A stretch of 53,744 bases of DNA from a virus: the IMG/VR virus record IMGVR_UViG_3300023174_000218, positions 1 through 53,744 of that record. One strand, 5' to 3'. Position 1 is the stretch's first letter. Each line of letters begins with the position of its first letter. A program made the translations under genes and the position numbers. This document shows positions 14,645 through 23,162 of this stretch, one piece after another. Below the pieces are notes generated by a model. It did no database searches, was not told the origin of the DNA, and was given only the letters and a program-made list of their open reading frames with translations.

Positions 14645-16612
14645 CTATTCTCTAAATACAACTCTGTCAATATCGAAGGCTTGACCTGAGACATAGGTTG
14701 ATGGGCTAAAAGTAATATTTACAATTGCATATGCCGCACCTGTAATAGAACTGACTGGGAATGAGTTTCCAATATAAGCCCAACGTTCAGTATGAGTTAT
14801 GGTGGCAGTCTGTGTTCTAGCCGCAGTTGTTATAACTGTGTTATTAGCACCAGTTGCATCTTTAGAGTTTGTTGTTTTATTTCCAGTAAGATTGTCTTGA
14901 TAAACCACAATAACATTGTCATTAAGGTCATAGTAATTAACTACTAGTGAATAACTACCAAGTGAATCAGAGTTAACAGGTCTAATTGCAACTGAAGCAT
15001 AGTAACCAGCATCTGGTACTAAATAAACCTTTTCGGTTTTAATGCCAAAAGGTTTAGCAGAGCTAGAACCGGCAGTAGTAACACGACAGTATCCTTGTCC
15101 ATGAGTTAAGTTATCTGCAAATAATGTACCTTTTGCAATTCTTCTTGTTAAAGTTGAATTAACTGAAATCCAACCATTTAAATTATTTTCAAAAGAAGAA
15201 GATTTAATTTTTGCACCAGGCAGGTCTTGATACTCATCTAAAGCACTTCCTGTGTTAATACCCCAGTTAGAACCTATTGGCATAAAGTCAGATATAGTTG
15301 CATTTAAACGATTAATCTTTGTAGCATAATTAGCAAAATAACTGCTCTTTCCTCCACCAACACTTGGAATTTTAGCTGCCCAAATTGTTTTACCTGAGGT
15401 TAATGGATTAGGAATTGCAAAAGTAGATCCCAAAGTAGTATCAAGATATTGAGTTACTACACGTCCATACTCTGCATGAACACCGTCAATATGAAAATAA
15501 GTAGATGTTGATCCAACAGGGTTTGCTACCGAAATATTAAATGGTACAGTAGTTTGACCTGCTGTTAATTGAACAACAGTATGTATTCTTTTCCAATCCC
15601 CAGATTCTGCAAGAGTAATAGGAAAAGTATTAGTTCCAATAGTATAAGTAGTATGTGCTCTACGTACATATGCAGATATAATAAAATCTTCTCCGCCAAT
15701 AGCGGCTGAAGGAAGATGTGCAATACCGCTTAAAGAACCTGTAGAGATGTAAGTATTTTTACCAAAATAAAGTCCATACTTAGGTCCTAAACCACCATCT
15801 GAAGTTTCTCTAGAAAGTCCACCTGCGCCAACTGAAGTCCAGTCTGTAGTGTTAAGTTCAAATCCAGAGTTACTTACATAGTTATATACTTCTTTAGTTT
15901 CCCATTTACAATCTGCAGGGGCATAGTATTTTTGAGTTAAAGGGTCTGTAATTGTTACTCCGCCATCACCATCAAAAAATGGGTCTACTATAGTAGAGGC
16001 TTCTAACATGCCTCCATCTAACCAATAATTATCCCCAGCAACATTGTTTGTAAAATAAAAACTAACTTTAACTAAAGGGTTTCCGGCATCTTGTGAATAA
16101 GGTGGGGTAATAGCTGTAGCATAAACTTGAGTAGGGGTTGTTGTAGAAAGAGTAAATGAGTCACCATCTACAAAATACTGCGTAGTTGGATAATATTGTC
16201 CATCAGTATCAGAAAAAATAGAAGACTGTAATTGTTTAGAGGATTGATTAGAAAATTCAATTCTTACTTTAGCCGTTCTAGCAGCAGACCCCATAATATA
16301 AGCACTAGCAACAATTTGTTGTCCTGGCGCTATAGATACCCAATCAGAAATATATCCTGCTGTACCGTTAGCTGTTGAGGTTAATTTTCCTAGTTTTGTA
16401 CCATGAATTAATGCGGCTGTAGTTACGCTATCTTGGGTTAAAGTTCCATTTAAAGCATCCCAAGAAGATACTCCGTATTCCATTTCAGGATTAATAAAGT
16501 AATTTTCTTTTTCTCCTGCAACGTTAATATAAATTTTACGAGCATCTTCATACATGAGACTATGTTCTGCCTCAGCAAATTGAAGCATGTCAAAGTAAAT
16601 ATTATCAGCCAT
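14645..16612 (-). CDS. Tail fibre protein with three CBM-like modules
   Basis: A 655-residue protein with three repeats of a jelly-roll carbohydrate-binding type. Each opens with an N/S-x-x-F/M-E stretch before a W (I-N-P-E-M-E-Y-G-V-S-S-W near 40-51; S-N-S-G-F-E-L-N-T-T-D-W near 246-257; S-F-E-N-N-L-N-G-W near 470). The modules close with a strand such as W-L-D-G-G-M-L-E, H-I-D-G-V-H-A-E-Y or F-D-I-D-R-V-V-F. This is the CBM_4_9/CBM-like pattern seen in phage fibres and glycan-binding proteins, so it probably binds cell-surface polysaccharide. It is the last large gene of the tail region. The module assignment is by pattern; ligand unknown. Confidence 0.72.
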   Translation of the reverse strand: MADNIYFDMLQFAEAEHSLMYEDARKIYINVAGEKENYFINPEMEYGVSSWDALNGTLTQDSVTTAALIHGTKLGKLTSTANGTAGYISDWVSIAPGQQIVASAYIMGSAARTAKVRIEFSNQSSKQLQSSIFSDTDGQYYPTTQYFVDGDSFTLSTTTPTQVYATAITPPYSQDAGNPLVKVSFYFTNNVAGDNYWLDGGMLEASTIVDPFFDGDGGVTITDPLTQKYYAPADCKWETKEVYNYVSNSGFELNTTDWTSVGAGGLSRETSDGGLGPKYGLYFGKNTYISTGSLSGIAHLPSAAIGGEDFIISAYVRRAHTTYTIGTNTFPITLAESGDWKRIHTVVQLTAGQTTVPFNISVANPVGSTSTYFHIDGVHAEYGRVVTQYLDTTLGSTFAIPNPLTSGKTIWAAKIPSVGGGKSSYFANYATKINRLNATISDFMPIGSNWGINTGSALDEYQDLPGAKIKSSSFENNLNGWISVNSTLTRRIAKGTLFADNLTHGQGYCRVTTAGSSSAKPFGIKTEKVYLVPDAGYYASVAIRPVNSDSLGSYSLVVNYYDLNDNVIVVYQDNLTGNKTTNSKDATGANNTVITTAARTQTATITHTERWAYIGNSFPVSSITGAAYAIVNITFSPSTYVSGQAFDIDRVVFRE

Positions 16613-16839
16613 TAGTTATCTTCCAATGGAGTGGGATTTTCCCCATTAATTAAAATTGATAGTTCTTCTAAAGAAACAAATTTTTTGCTTTCTGCGTGAT
16701 AAGCACCACCAATAACAGCTAAGTTTTCATTAGTGTACTCAATACATGTTTTTTTAGTAACTGCTTCAGCAACTTCTTTAGAGTCACATATAATAATGTT
16801 TTCAACCATATTAGATTCATTTACTATAGCAAAGTTCAT
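16612..16839 (-). CDS. Small tail-region protein, 75 aa
   Basis: The protein begins M-N-F-A-I-V-N-E-S-N-M-V-E-N-I-I and has a middle I-E-Y-T-N-E-N-L-A-V-I-G-G-A-Y. It shares its layout (hydrophobic strand with V-x-N-x-I, then I/L-E-Y-T-x-E-N, then G-x-x-Y and a F near the end) with the 90-residue protein at 42042-42314 and, less clearly, with the 58-residue protein immediately upstream. Such small proteins often accompany phage fibre genes and may be fibre tips or assembly factors, but the function is unknown. Its stop overlaps the fibre start (TAATG). Confidence 0.7.
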   Translation of the reverse strand: MNFAIVNESNMVENIIICDSKEVAEAVTKKTCIEYTNENLAVIGGAYHAESKKFVSLEELSILINGENPTPLEDN

Positions 16840-17012
16840 TTATCTATCCTTTCGTAAAATTGATTTCCATCGTATTCTCCACCAATATAGGCAGGGCTAT
16901 TTTTTAAAGTCATTTGCACTAGTGTACACGAGTTATCTACGGTTTTTTTTTCAGTTTCCCAACAAAATCCAACAACTATTTTGTCTTTTAATACTGCATA
17001 CATTAAAGACAT
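16836..17012 (-). CDS. Small tail-region protein, 58 aa
   Basis: A gene between the glycine-rich fibre gene and the 75-residue gene. The product begins M-S-L-M-Y-A-V-L-K-D-K-I and ends I-G-G-E-Y-D-G-N-Q-F-Y. It starts three bases after the glycine-rich protein stop, and its own stop overlaps the next ATG (ATGA), so it belongs to the same coupled series. The strand-V-V-G-F start and the G-G-x-Y-x-G-x-x-F end resemble its neighbour at 16612-16839 and the protein at 42042-42314. No function can be assigned. Confidence 0.65.
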   Translation of the reverse strand: MSLMYAVLKDKIVVGFCWETEKKTVDNSCTLVQMTLKNSPAYIGGEYDGNQFYERIDK

Positions 17013-17015
17013 ATT

Positions 17016-17744
17016 TTAATAATAAATCCATAAACCGCCAGCGCCACCTGCACCGCCGCCACCTGCAGCGCCACCACTGGTATTGTTAGCCATTCCTCCA
17101 CCGCCTCCACCGCCACCACCAGATCCATATGTGCCCGCACCACCAGTACCTCCAGTAGCACCATAGTAACCACCCGCAGTACCTGCTGCACCACCTACTG
17201 GAGAACCAGAAGGAGTTACGGTAGGAGTTGTTCCACCTGCACCACCTGCACCATTAATACCACTAGAAAGAAGTCCTGCACTACCGCTACTTGCTGTCCC
17301 AGTAGCCAGCCCACCTGCGCCAGGGGTGCCAGGATAACTTCCAGTAGCTGCACCACCTGCTGCACCACCTGATGCACCTATACCGCCAAATGCAGATAAT
17401 CCTCCAGCAGAACCAGCGCCACCAGATCCGCTTGTACCTCCTGATCCGCCTGAACCACCTGCTCCAATAATGCAAGATGAACCTGCAAAAGCAATACCAA
17501 AAGCATATTGACCAGATGCTCCGCCGCCGCCGCCTGAGCCGCCGCTAGATGTGATGCCACCTGTGGTGTTTAATCCACTACCACCTCCGCCACCACCACC
17601 ACCACCAACAATTAGCGCATAAACAATATTTATTCCAGTAGGATAAGTTAGTCCACTTTGAGTTGAGGTAATAGTCTGTCTTAAACTTGGTTGAATTGCG
17701 GTAAAAGAAGCTGAGGAACTTTCTGGAAATACGTTAAGACCCAT
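17016..17744 (-). CDS. Glycine-rich tail adhesin-like protein
   Basis: A 242-residue paralog of the seven glycine-rich proteins at 42330-50208, but located 25 kb away beside other fibre genes. It has the common N-terminal beta segment (S-L-R-Q-T-I-T ... Y-P-T-G-I-N-I-V-Y-A-L-I-V-G-G-G-G), long Gly-rich runs with short hydrophobic interruptions, a conserved S-S-C-I-I-G-A-G-G, and the aromatic end L-W-I-Y-Y. Long glycine runs with hydrophobic caps recall the polyglycine-II bundles of T-even gp38 adhesins, whose loops contact receptors. That fold is inferred by analogy. It follows a 25-residue mini-gene by TAATG overlap. Confidence 0.75.
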   Translation of the reverse strand: MGLNVFPESSSASFTAIQPSLRQTITSTQSGLTYPTGINIVYALIVGGGGGGGGGSGLNTTGGITSSGGSGGGGGASGQYAFGIAFAGSSCIIGAGGSGGSGGTSGSGGAGSAGGLSAFGGIGASGGAAGGAATGSYPGTPGAGGLATGTASSGSAGLLSSGINGAGGAGGTTPTVTPSGSPVGGAAGTAGGYYGATGGTGGAGTYGSGGGGGGGGGMANNTSGGAAGGGGAGGAGGLWIYY

Positions 17745-17821
17745 TATGCAACCTCCAATTCTGTTGTTGATACTGTAGCCAAGGTTGTGGCTATGTTTGC
17801 TAGGTCTCTTGCTTTGGACAT
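17744..17821 (-). CDS. Very small ORF, 25 aa, SKARDLAN peptide
   Basis: A 26-codon frame starting M-S-K-A-R-D-L-A-N-I-A-T and ending E-L-E-V-A, with an AGAAGG ribosome site seven bases before the ATG and a TAATG overlap with the glycine-rich gene. S-K-A-R-D-L/I-A-N/D is a segment I recall from the beginning or middle of several phage fibre proteins, so this may be a fibre fragment, a leader peptide or a coupling ORF for the next gene. It is too short for statistics; ribosome site and coupling are the main support. Confidence 0.45.
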   Translation of the reverse strand: MSKARDLANIATTLATVSTTELEVA

Positions 17822-17847
17822 TAGTTACCTTCTCTCGTATTATTTGC

Positions 17848-18987
17848 TTATACTGCGGTTGAAAAAACGGTTAGTCCAGCATTAGCACTACTTAAACTTG
17901 TACTGCCAGTTACAAGAACCCAAATTCCATTACCGTACCCTAAAGATGAAATTTCCTCAACGCCTGGCGTTGTAGTTGGTGTAGCCGAAGCCGCACTTGG
18001 TATTGTTTCTATTTTTTCAATAGCAAAAGTATATCTATTGTTACTGCCAGTAGTAAATCTAGTATAAACATCTGTTGCACTGTATGTTAATAAAACTGTA
18101 AATGATTGCGAGCCATTAGCAACATTATCAAGTACATAATATTTAGAATTAACACTATCCCAAATAGGTAATATCCTATTAAGATTATTGTTGGTTGGAA
18201 ATGAACTTATTAAAAAAGAAGGAGGACTTTGTGACTCATAAGTTACTGTATCCCATTGTGTTGATACAGAAGCAGATGCTCTTCTTACGTTAGAACTTAG
18301 TGCATTAAACTTATCTGCGTGAGGCATATACCAAATATATCCACCATCTGAGGCTACATTGTACGAAGGAGCAAGAGTCCAACTAGTTCCATTTGTAGAG
18401 TAATAGGCTTGCTGATTAGCAACAGCATAATTGTGTGATGCTACTAGTACTGTTTGAGCAGTGTTTACGGCTATACTTTGAATATTATTTACTGGGCTAA
18501 GTCTTGCTGTCCAAGTAATTCCATCAGGTGATGTAGAAATTGCATTTACTGAACCACCAGCGTCACCATTTAAAACAAATAAATTTATTGACCCAGCGAC
18601 CCATATAATATCAAAAATACTACTTCCAGCAGTAATTTGGCTTGTTCTTGAAGTCCAACTACCACCTAAAGTTGTTGATGTATACAGATAACCAGTATTA
18701 CCGCCAACAACCCAAGTCGTACCATTAAAAGCAATTGCTCTTACTCTTTGATTAGCAGGAAAAATTATTTGGTAATTCCAAGTTTTTGCATCTGTGGAAT
18801 AACCAATAACGCCAGTACTAGTTCCAAAAATATAATAACCACCAAGATAATAAACTTTAGTTGAAGCAAAACCTGGGGTTTGGGCACTACGTGCTCCGCT
18901 TAGAGAGGCAAAAGAAGGAGTGCTATACCCAGTCCAAACTTTTGTTCCAGTACTAACAGTTGCTGCAGGAATTTGTTGTAATGCCAT
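17848..18987 (-). CDS. Tail fibre with BNR/Asp-box beta-propeller
   Basis: A 379-residue protein with repeated Asp-box-like turns: Y-S-T-D-A-K-T-W, T-S-T-T-L-G-G-S-W, S-T-S-P-D-G-I-T-W and Y-S-T-N-G-T-S-W, each followed by a strand. This S/T-x-D/N-G-x-x-W pattern marks sialidase-type (BNR) or YCF48-like propeller blades. The protein begins with short strands and ends with V-F-S-T-A-V. In phage tails, such propellers bind or sometimes cleave surface glycans. I see no sialidase catalytic Arg triad, so binding is more likely than hydrolysis. It lies between two structural genes of the fibre region. Confidence 0.75.
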   Translation of the reverse strand: MALQQIPAATVSTGTKVWTGYSTPSFASLSGARSAQTPGFASTKVYYLGGYYIFGTSTGVIGYSTDAKTWNYQIIFPANQRVRAIAFNGTTWVVGGNTGYLYTSTTLGGSWTSRTSQITAGSSIFDIIWVAGSINLFVLNGDAGGSVNAISTSPDGITWTARLSPVNNIQSIAVNTAQTVLVASHNYAVANQQAYYSTNGTSWTLAPSYNVASDGGYIWYMPHADKFNALSSNVRRASASVSTQWDTVTYESQSPPSFLISSFPTNNNLNRILPIWDSVNSKYYVLDNVANGSQSFTVLLTYSATDVYTRFTTGSNNRYTFAIEKIETIPSAASATPTTTPGVEEISSLGYGNGIWVLVTGSTSLSSANAGLTVFSTAV

Positions 18988-19304
18988 TACGCTATCTCCA
19001 CTCCTGAGATGTGAAAGTTAATTGTTGTTGCTGATGCTCCACCAGTAATGGTGTTAGTTGTTGCTAATACTTGCTTAAGGTCAATATAAACCGTTGAGTT
19101 AGCAGAAATAGCAGTGGTTGTATGTAATGCCACCTGTCCTGCTGATGGACCCATAGCCAATGTAAATGTACCAGCAGAGGCTGCTGTATTAGTTACTGCT
19201 ATATTGCTTACTACTGTAGTAGTTGAAGCAGGAACTGTATATAATATAGTTGTTGTAGTTGTTGTTGCTGCTCCCCTAAAGAGAGCCTTAGTTGTTGTAG
19301 CCAT
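18987..19304 (-). CDS. Small virion/tail-associated beta protein
   Basis: A 105-residue Thr/Ala/Val-rich protein. It starts M-A-T-T-T-K-A-L-F-R-G-A-A and alternates hydrophobic and polar residues in strand-like blocks (I-L-Y-T-V-P-A-S-T-T-T-V-V-S-N-I, F-T-L-A-M-G, V-Y-I-D-L). That pattern suggests an Ig-like or jelly-roll sandwich. It overlaps the propeller gene (TAATG) and follows the 124-residue fibre gene. Related short proteins occur in phage tail regions as receptor-site or fibre tip domains, but the function is not established. I see no charged or catalytic cluster. Confidence 0.65.
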   Translation of the reverse strand: MATTTKALFRGAATTTTTTILYTVPASTTTVVSNIAVTNTAASAGTFTLAMGPSAGQVALHTTTAISANSTVYIDLKQVLATTNTITGGASATTINFHISGVEIA

Positions 19305-19323
19305 TAGTTACTACCTTTCGTTG

Positions 19324-19698
19324 TTAGAGTGCGCCCATAAGGAGCAGTGTTAGTTCGTCTATTACGCTCCCTGGACCACCTGCTGCGGTTAGGTTAATAT
19401 CACCTGATGCAGTTACTGTTCCAGTTAAAGTTGGGGCTGTTAAAGTTTTGTTAGTAAGAGTTTGTGTACCTGTTGAGGTAACATCACCTGTTCCATTAGC
19501 AGTCCATGCTGATCCATTGTAGGTCTCAAGGGAATTTGTACCAGTAAGGTAAGAAACCATTCCAGCAGCCAAAACTCCTGAAAGAGCTGTGGTGCGTGCA
19601 GAAGCATCGGCAAAAACCATAACTGTCTGATTCATTAAATAAGAATTGACGTTTGCAGCAGTAAGAATCTCACCACTATTAAATATCTTATATGCCAT
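19324..19698 (-). CDS. Minor tail / fibre protein, 124 aa
   Basis: Starts M-A-Y-K-I-F-N-S-G-E-I-L-T-A-A-N-V-N-S-Y-L-M-N-Q, the common phage minor-tail opening (E-x-L-T-A-A-x-V-N-x-Y-L-M-x-Q). It continues with V-F-A-D-A-S-A-R-T-T-A and a L-E-T-Y-N-G-S-A-W motif as in many fibre attachment domains. The second half is Thr/Ala/Gly-rich with T-G-T-Q-T-L-T-N-K-T-L-T-A-P, typical of trimeric fibre shafts. It has an AAGGA ribosome site. It probably joins fibres to the baseplate. Confidence 0.78.
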   Translation of the reverse strand: MAYKIFNSGEILTAANVNSYLMNQTVMVFADASARTTALSGVLAAGMVSYLTGTNSLETYNGSAWTANGTGDVTSTGTQTLTNKTLTAPTLTGTVTASGDINLTAAGGPGSVIDELTLLLMGAL

Positions 19699-19710
19699 TG
19701 ATTTTCCTTA

Positions 19711-21018
19711 CTATGATAACGTTGAGGTATTGAGTATACCGTAAGATGAGCTGTCGAGAATGAATATATCGTTAAAAACATTAATATTAATTTTGGCAAA
19801 AACAGCCCCTAAGGGAGATAGTTTTCCATTTCTTCCTGAGTCTGAAGCCGTAGTAAATTCTTTAAAAGCAGTGGTAGTAGTTAATCTAGGGCCTTCAGCA
19901 GTAGTACCCAAAGAATTACCAAATTGATCATACCAAGTGATGGTAGCAGTAATTATTTTAGAGGTTGTATCGTGTCGTGCCCAGCCACTAAATAAATAAC
20001 GGGTATTTTCTTTAACAGGTATACTGTTGTTTTTTATATCAAGTCCTGAAGCAGGCAGAGACATTGCTAATGCAATTATATCTGTGCTATTTACTTTGCC
20101 TAACCCTAGATTTTTTGCTGGATAGCTGGTATCAACAAAGGGTGTAGGGGCAGACATACCCTCAATGGTGTAAGTTGATCGGGTAAGAGTACCAGCAGAA
20201 ACTCCCCAACGCCCTACAGATTCTTCAAAAGAAGAGTCATTATAGTCTAACATCATATTGTGACCTAAAGAATAATTAGCATTCCAGTGAGTTAATGCAG
20301 TAGTATAAGTTTCTAATCCTAAAGAAGTTCCCTTATATGAATTAATAATATTGCCTGTAGCAGCAATAGATCGGTTGTAGATATCTCCTAAAGCAGCTTC
20401 ATACTTAAACCCTAAACTTGTACCTTTATACTCTAATAGAGAACTGGGAGTATAAAAAGAATCCCATGAGTTTAACAATAGTTTTCCTTGTACTCTCATG
20501 TAGTCGTACATAAAAGAAAAAACGCCTAGGGTAGTTACTAAACTATTATCTCCATAGTTTGAAAAATCTTCTCCAACATTGTTATCAGAGTTAAGCCAGG
20601 TTTTAGGTAACCAATTACTAATTTTAAGTAAAGAGTTTTTATTTCCAATTAAAATTGCATATGAACTGCCACAAAATATCCAAGAACTTCCATTAAATAA
20701 CCAAATAGAATAAGAAACTTCTAAGTCTTCTCTATCAGTAGAAACATCTGTATAAAAGGTACCAATACTAGAGTATGAGCCGCCATCAAGAAAGGTTCCT
20801 TTAGCAGGGTCATCTAAAGTACCTGTATAACTTTTAACCAAAACCCAATGCGTAGGTGATGGGTCTGTAGGGTCTGCTGTAATTGGATCCCAATTAATTG
20901 AAATTGTTTTATAGTCACTTGATGTAGCAACGATATTAGATTGATAGTAAACGCTTACTACGGATGTTACACCGTAACGAATTCCAGAACCATATCGTTT
21001 AGTACCATATTTTGCCAT
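19711..21018 (-). CDS. Baseplate/tail protein in gpI position
   Basis: A 435-residue protein directly downstream of the baseplate J gene, where P2-like phages carry gpI. Residues 15-130 look like a fibronectin-III-type domain (I-S-I-N-W-D-P-I, W-V-L-V-K-S-Y, then V-S-Y-S-I-W-L-F-N). The middle has K-I-S-N-W-L-P-K-T-W and a helical F-M-Y-D-Y-M-R-V-Q-G-K-L-L-L, as in gpI-like proteins that link the fibre to the baseplate wedge. The C-terminal third resembles a carbohydrate-binding jelly roll (F-E-E-S-V-G-R-W, Y-L-F-S-G-W-A-R-H). The assignment is from position and general layout. Confidence 0.65.
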   Translation of the reverse strand: MAKYGTKRYGSGIRYGVTSVVSVYYQSNIVATSSDYKTISINWDPITADPTDPSPTHWVLVKSYTGTLDDPAKGTFLDGGSYSSIGTFYTDVSTDREDLEVSYSIWLFNGSSWIFCGSSYAILIGNKNSLLKISNWLPKTWLNSDNNVGEDFSNYGDNSLVTTLGVFSFMYDYMRVQGKLLLNSWDSFYTPSSLLEYKGTSLGFKYEAALGDIYNRSIAATGNIINSYKGTSLGLETYTTALTHWNANYSLGHNMMLDYNDSSFEESVGRWGVSAGTLTRSTYTIEGMSAPTPFVDTSYPAKNLGLGKVNSTDIIALAMSLPASGLDIKNNSIPVKENTRYLFSGWARHDTTSKIITATITWYDQFGNSLGTTAEGPRLTTTTAFKEFTTASDSGRNGKLSPLGAVFAKININVFNDIFILDSSSYGILNTSTLS

Positions 21019-21021
21019 TTA

Positions 21022-22770
21022 TTATATACCGCCAGTAATTGTAGTGACTAAACTACTAGCAAGAAGGTATGGAATTTCATTTGCAGCAAGCGTAATTGTG
21101 CCAACAGATCCAGAACCATTTTTAGATAGTTGAGTTACTGTTGCTGAAACTACACCTTCAACATTTTGAATAGCTGAAGTAATTGTAGATAAAGGAATTG
21201 TTTTACCAAAGGTATTTTGATCATAATAAAATAAACCGGTTTCACCAAGCATAGCTTGATAAATAGCCAGTTTTATATCTGAATTTTTATACGCAGGGTC
21301 TGCAGTTATTGTTGCTGAAATGTAAATAGGCACATATGTTGGGGGAAGAACAGTTACTGTTGTTCCAGCTAAAATTTTATCGTCCATATATGTTTGAACA
21401 GCATATGCAAGATTAGTCCAAGAAGATGTGGGAGTTAAAGAAATTGCTAATCCACCATTTACATATGTAGCAGTTAAAGTACTAGCAACAGTAAACGTTG
21501 AGGTTGAAGGAACTGCTGTAATAACTGCTCCCTGTAAATTATAAGCAATTGGATTGATACCTGAAATATTTAAAGTATTGCCAATAGCAAATCCATGGTC
21601 TACATCTGTAGCAAAAGTTACGGTTGTTCCTGTAGTAGCAATACCAATAATATTTGCTTGAGGGTATCCCGTAGCTGCTTGTCCATCATTCATTGGTTGG
21701 ACATAAAGGTTTACACTTGTATACACACTTGATGAGGCATTAGATTTTCCTACACCTTCTGCAAGATTTGCTAGATAAGCATAGTCTTTTAAAGTTACAG
21801 CTCTACGACGTGTAAGAACAGCAGCTTTAATTTTATTTTTAATGTCTTTTGTTGAGTCTCCGTCAGCCCCACCAGTTGCCGGAGCACTGTTAGATACAGT
21901 AAAGTAAGTAGTTACTTGTGGATCTAGATTTCCAGGAAAAAAAGTAATTTCTGTAATAGATAGGGATTTAATATTTCCTGCAGCACCAACACTAGTTTTA
22001 TAGGTTGCACTAATTAACTGCCCACTAGGTGGAATAGAACCATTAATTCCGTCACCAAACTGGATATTAACAGACCCATCTTCATTAGGTGTTGTTGTAA
22101 AAACTTTACTTGTAGGACCGGCTTCAAGAATATTATCTATATACGTCCAGTTACCAAATGCAACTCCTTGTCCTACATAAACCGTAATAGATGGATTTAC
22201 AACTCCTAGGTCTGTTATATTAAAACTTTGATTTGCTGTTCCATCAGATGAACCTATGTTTGCAGGTAGAGCTACGTTATAGGTACTATCAATTAAGTCA
22301 GGTTTATCAGTGTTTACAGTTTTTCCCTCTTGACATAAAAGAGTAATTGCTGCGCCAGGAGCTACTGCTGTAGCTGCTGTAGTTGTTTCAAAGTATACTT
22401 CTGAATAAATACCAAAAGAAAGTGGGGCCATTACCTGAGTACCGATAGGAATATCAATTGTATTAGAACTAACATTAGTAAACGTTACATATACGGAAGC
22501 CGGTGTAGGACCAGAAATATTATAATCATACAACTTAGCAAAAGATAAAAGAGTACTGCGTTGAATAGCAGTATCAATAGTAGTTTCATTTGCAATACGG
22601 TCTAAATAATGGGACATAATATCTCCCATATAGGCAAACGTTTCTACCAATACGTGCCCTAGATCTGAATAATCTGTTGGGTCCCAGGTTGTATTAGTGC
22701 GCTCTTTAATTAAGGCAATCAAATCTGCTTTTAACGCAGCAAAGTCTCTAGATGTATAGTCAATTTGCAT
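21022..22770 (-). CDS. Baseplate wedge protein J-like (T4 gp6 / P2 gpJ)
   Basis: A 582-residue protein with the gpJ opening: Y-T-S-R-D-F-A-A-L-K-A-D-L, then D-L-G-H-V-L-V-E-T-F-A-Y-M-G-D, then R-S-T-L-L-S-F-A-K-L. The C-terminal region has the typical D-I-K-L-A-I-Y-Q-A-M. It forms the inner ring of the contractile baseplate with gp25. About residues 370-450 carry a beta module (V-T-F-A-T-D-V-D-H-G-F-A-I-G-N, then L-N-I-S-G-I) that resembles modules in the sheath, the connector and the protein at 45010-46185; it appears inserted between gpJ domains. Confidence 0.92.
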   Translation of the reverse strand: MQIDYTSRDFAALKADLIALIKERTNTTWDPTDYSDLGHVLVETFAYMGDIMSHYLDRIANETTIDTAIQRSTLLSFAKLYDYNISGPTPASVYVTFTNVSSNTIDIPIGTQVMAPLSFGIYSEVYFETTTAATAVAPGAAITLLCQEGKTVNTDKPDLIDSTYNVALPANIGSSDGTANQSFNITDLGVVNPSITVYVGQGVAFGNWTYIDNILEAGPTSKVFTTTPNEDGSVNIQFGDGINGSIPPSGQLISATYKTSVGAAGNIKSLSITEITFFPGNLDPQVTTYFTVSNSAPATGGADGDSTKDIKNKIKAAVLTRRRAVTLKDYAYLANLAEGVGKSNASSSVYTSVNLYVQPMNDGQAATGYPQANIIGIATTGTTVTFATDVDHGFAIGNTLNISGINPIAYNLQGAVITAVPSTSTFTVASTLTATYVNGGLAISLTPTSSWTNLAYAVQTYMDDKILAGTTVTVLPPTYVPIYISATITADPAYKNSDIKLAIYQAMLGETGLFYYDQNTFGKTIPLSTITSAIQNVEGVVSATVTQLSKNGSGSVGTITLAANEIPYLLASSLVTTITGGI

Positions 22771-22772
22771 GA

Positions 22773-23162
22773 TTACCTCGTCATTATTCCGTCATAGTTA
22801 ATTGTGCCAGTGTTAATTGTTAGAGAAGTAAGTGTATCATCTGGCAGCTTTAAAGACACAATTACATTTTCCGTACCGTTAAAATTTTCTCCAGCAAACT
22901 CTACTGCGGTCACGCTAACTTCTGGGATCCAGGCTGCAATTGCTTCTGAGATAGCAAGCGGAATAGCAATTCGGGCATCGCTGTCATTTTCAAACAAGGA
23001 CCTGCTCCAATCAACTCCATAAGTAGGAAGCATTGGGCGTTGCCCTACATTGTAGGACAAAAGAGTTAAAACACGATCTAAATAAATTTTAGTAGCCGAT
23101 GAGGTAGATTCAACTACTCCAAAAGGACTAATAATATAAGGAAAACTTAAAGCTTGATTCAT
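22773..23162 (-). CDS. Baseplate wedge protein gp25-like
   Basis: A 129-residue protein from the ATG at 23162, which has an AGGAG ribosome site and an ATGA overlap with the spike gene; an ATG at 23180 has no ribosome site. It has the gp25/GpW features: hydrophobic start with F-P-Y-I-I-S-P-F-G-V, R-V-L-T-L-L-S-Y-N-V-G-Q-R-P near 30-45, then Y-G-V-D-W-S-R-S-L-F-E. The R-P-M-x-P-x-Y-G stretch is the EPR-like core motif. In T4-type baseplates gp25 joins the sheath to the wedge and is conserved in contractile injection systems. The neighbouring gpJ and spike genes confirm it. Confidence 0.9.
   Translation of the reverse strand: MNQALSFPYIISPFGVVESTSSATKIYLDRVLTLLSYNVGQRPMLPTYGVDWSRSLFENDSDARIAIPLAISEAIAAWIPEVSVTAVEFAGENFNGTENVIVSLKLPDDTLTSLTINTGTINYDGIMTR

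Noticed and set aside
16733-17089. Plus-strand 118-residue frame opposite three tail genes
   Set aside because: It spans parts of three minus-strand genes with matching coupled starts and stops, and contains histidine/arginine runs from repeat codons.
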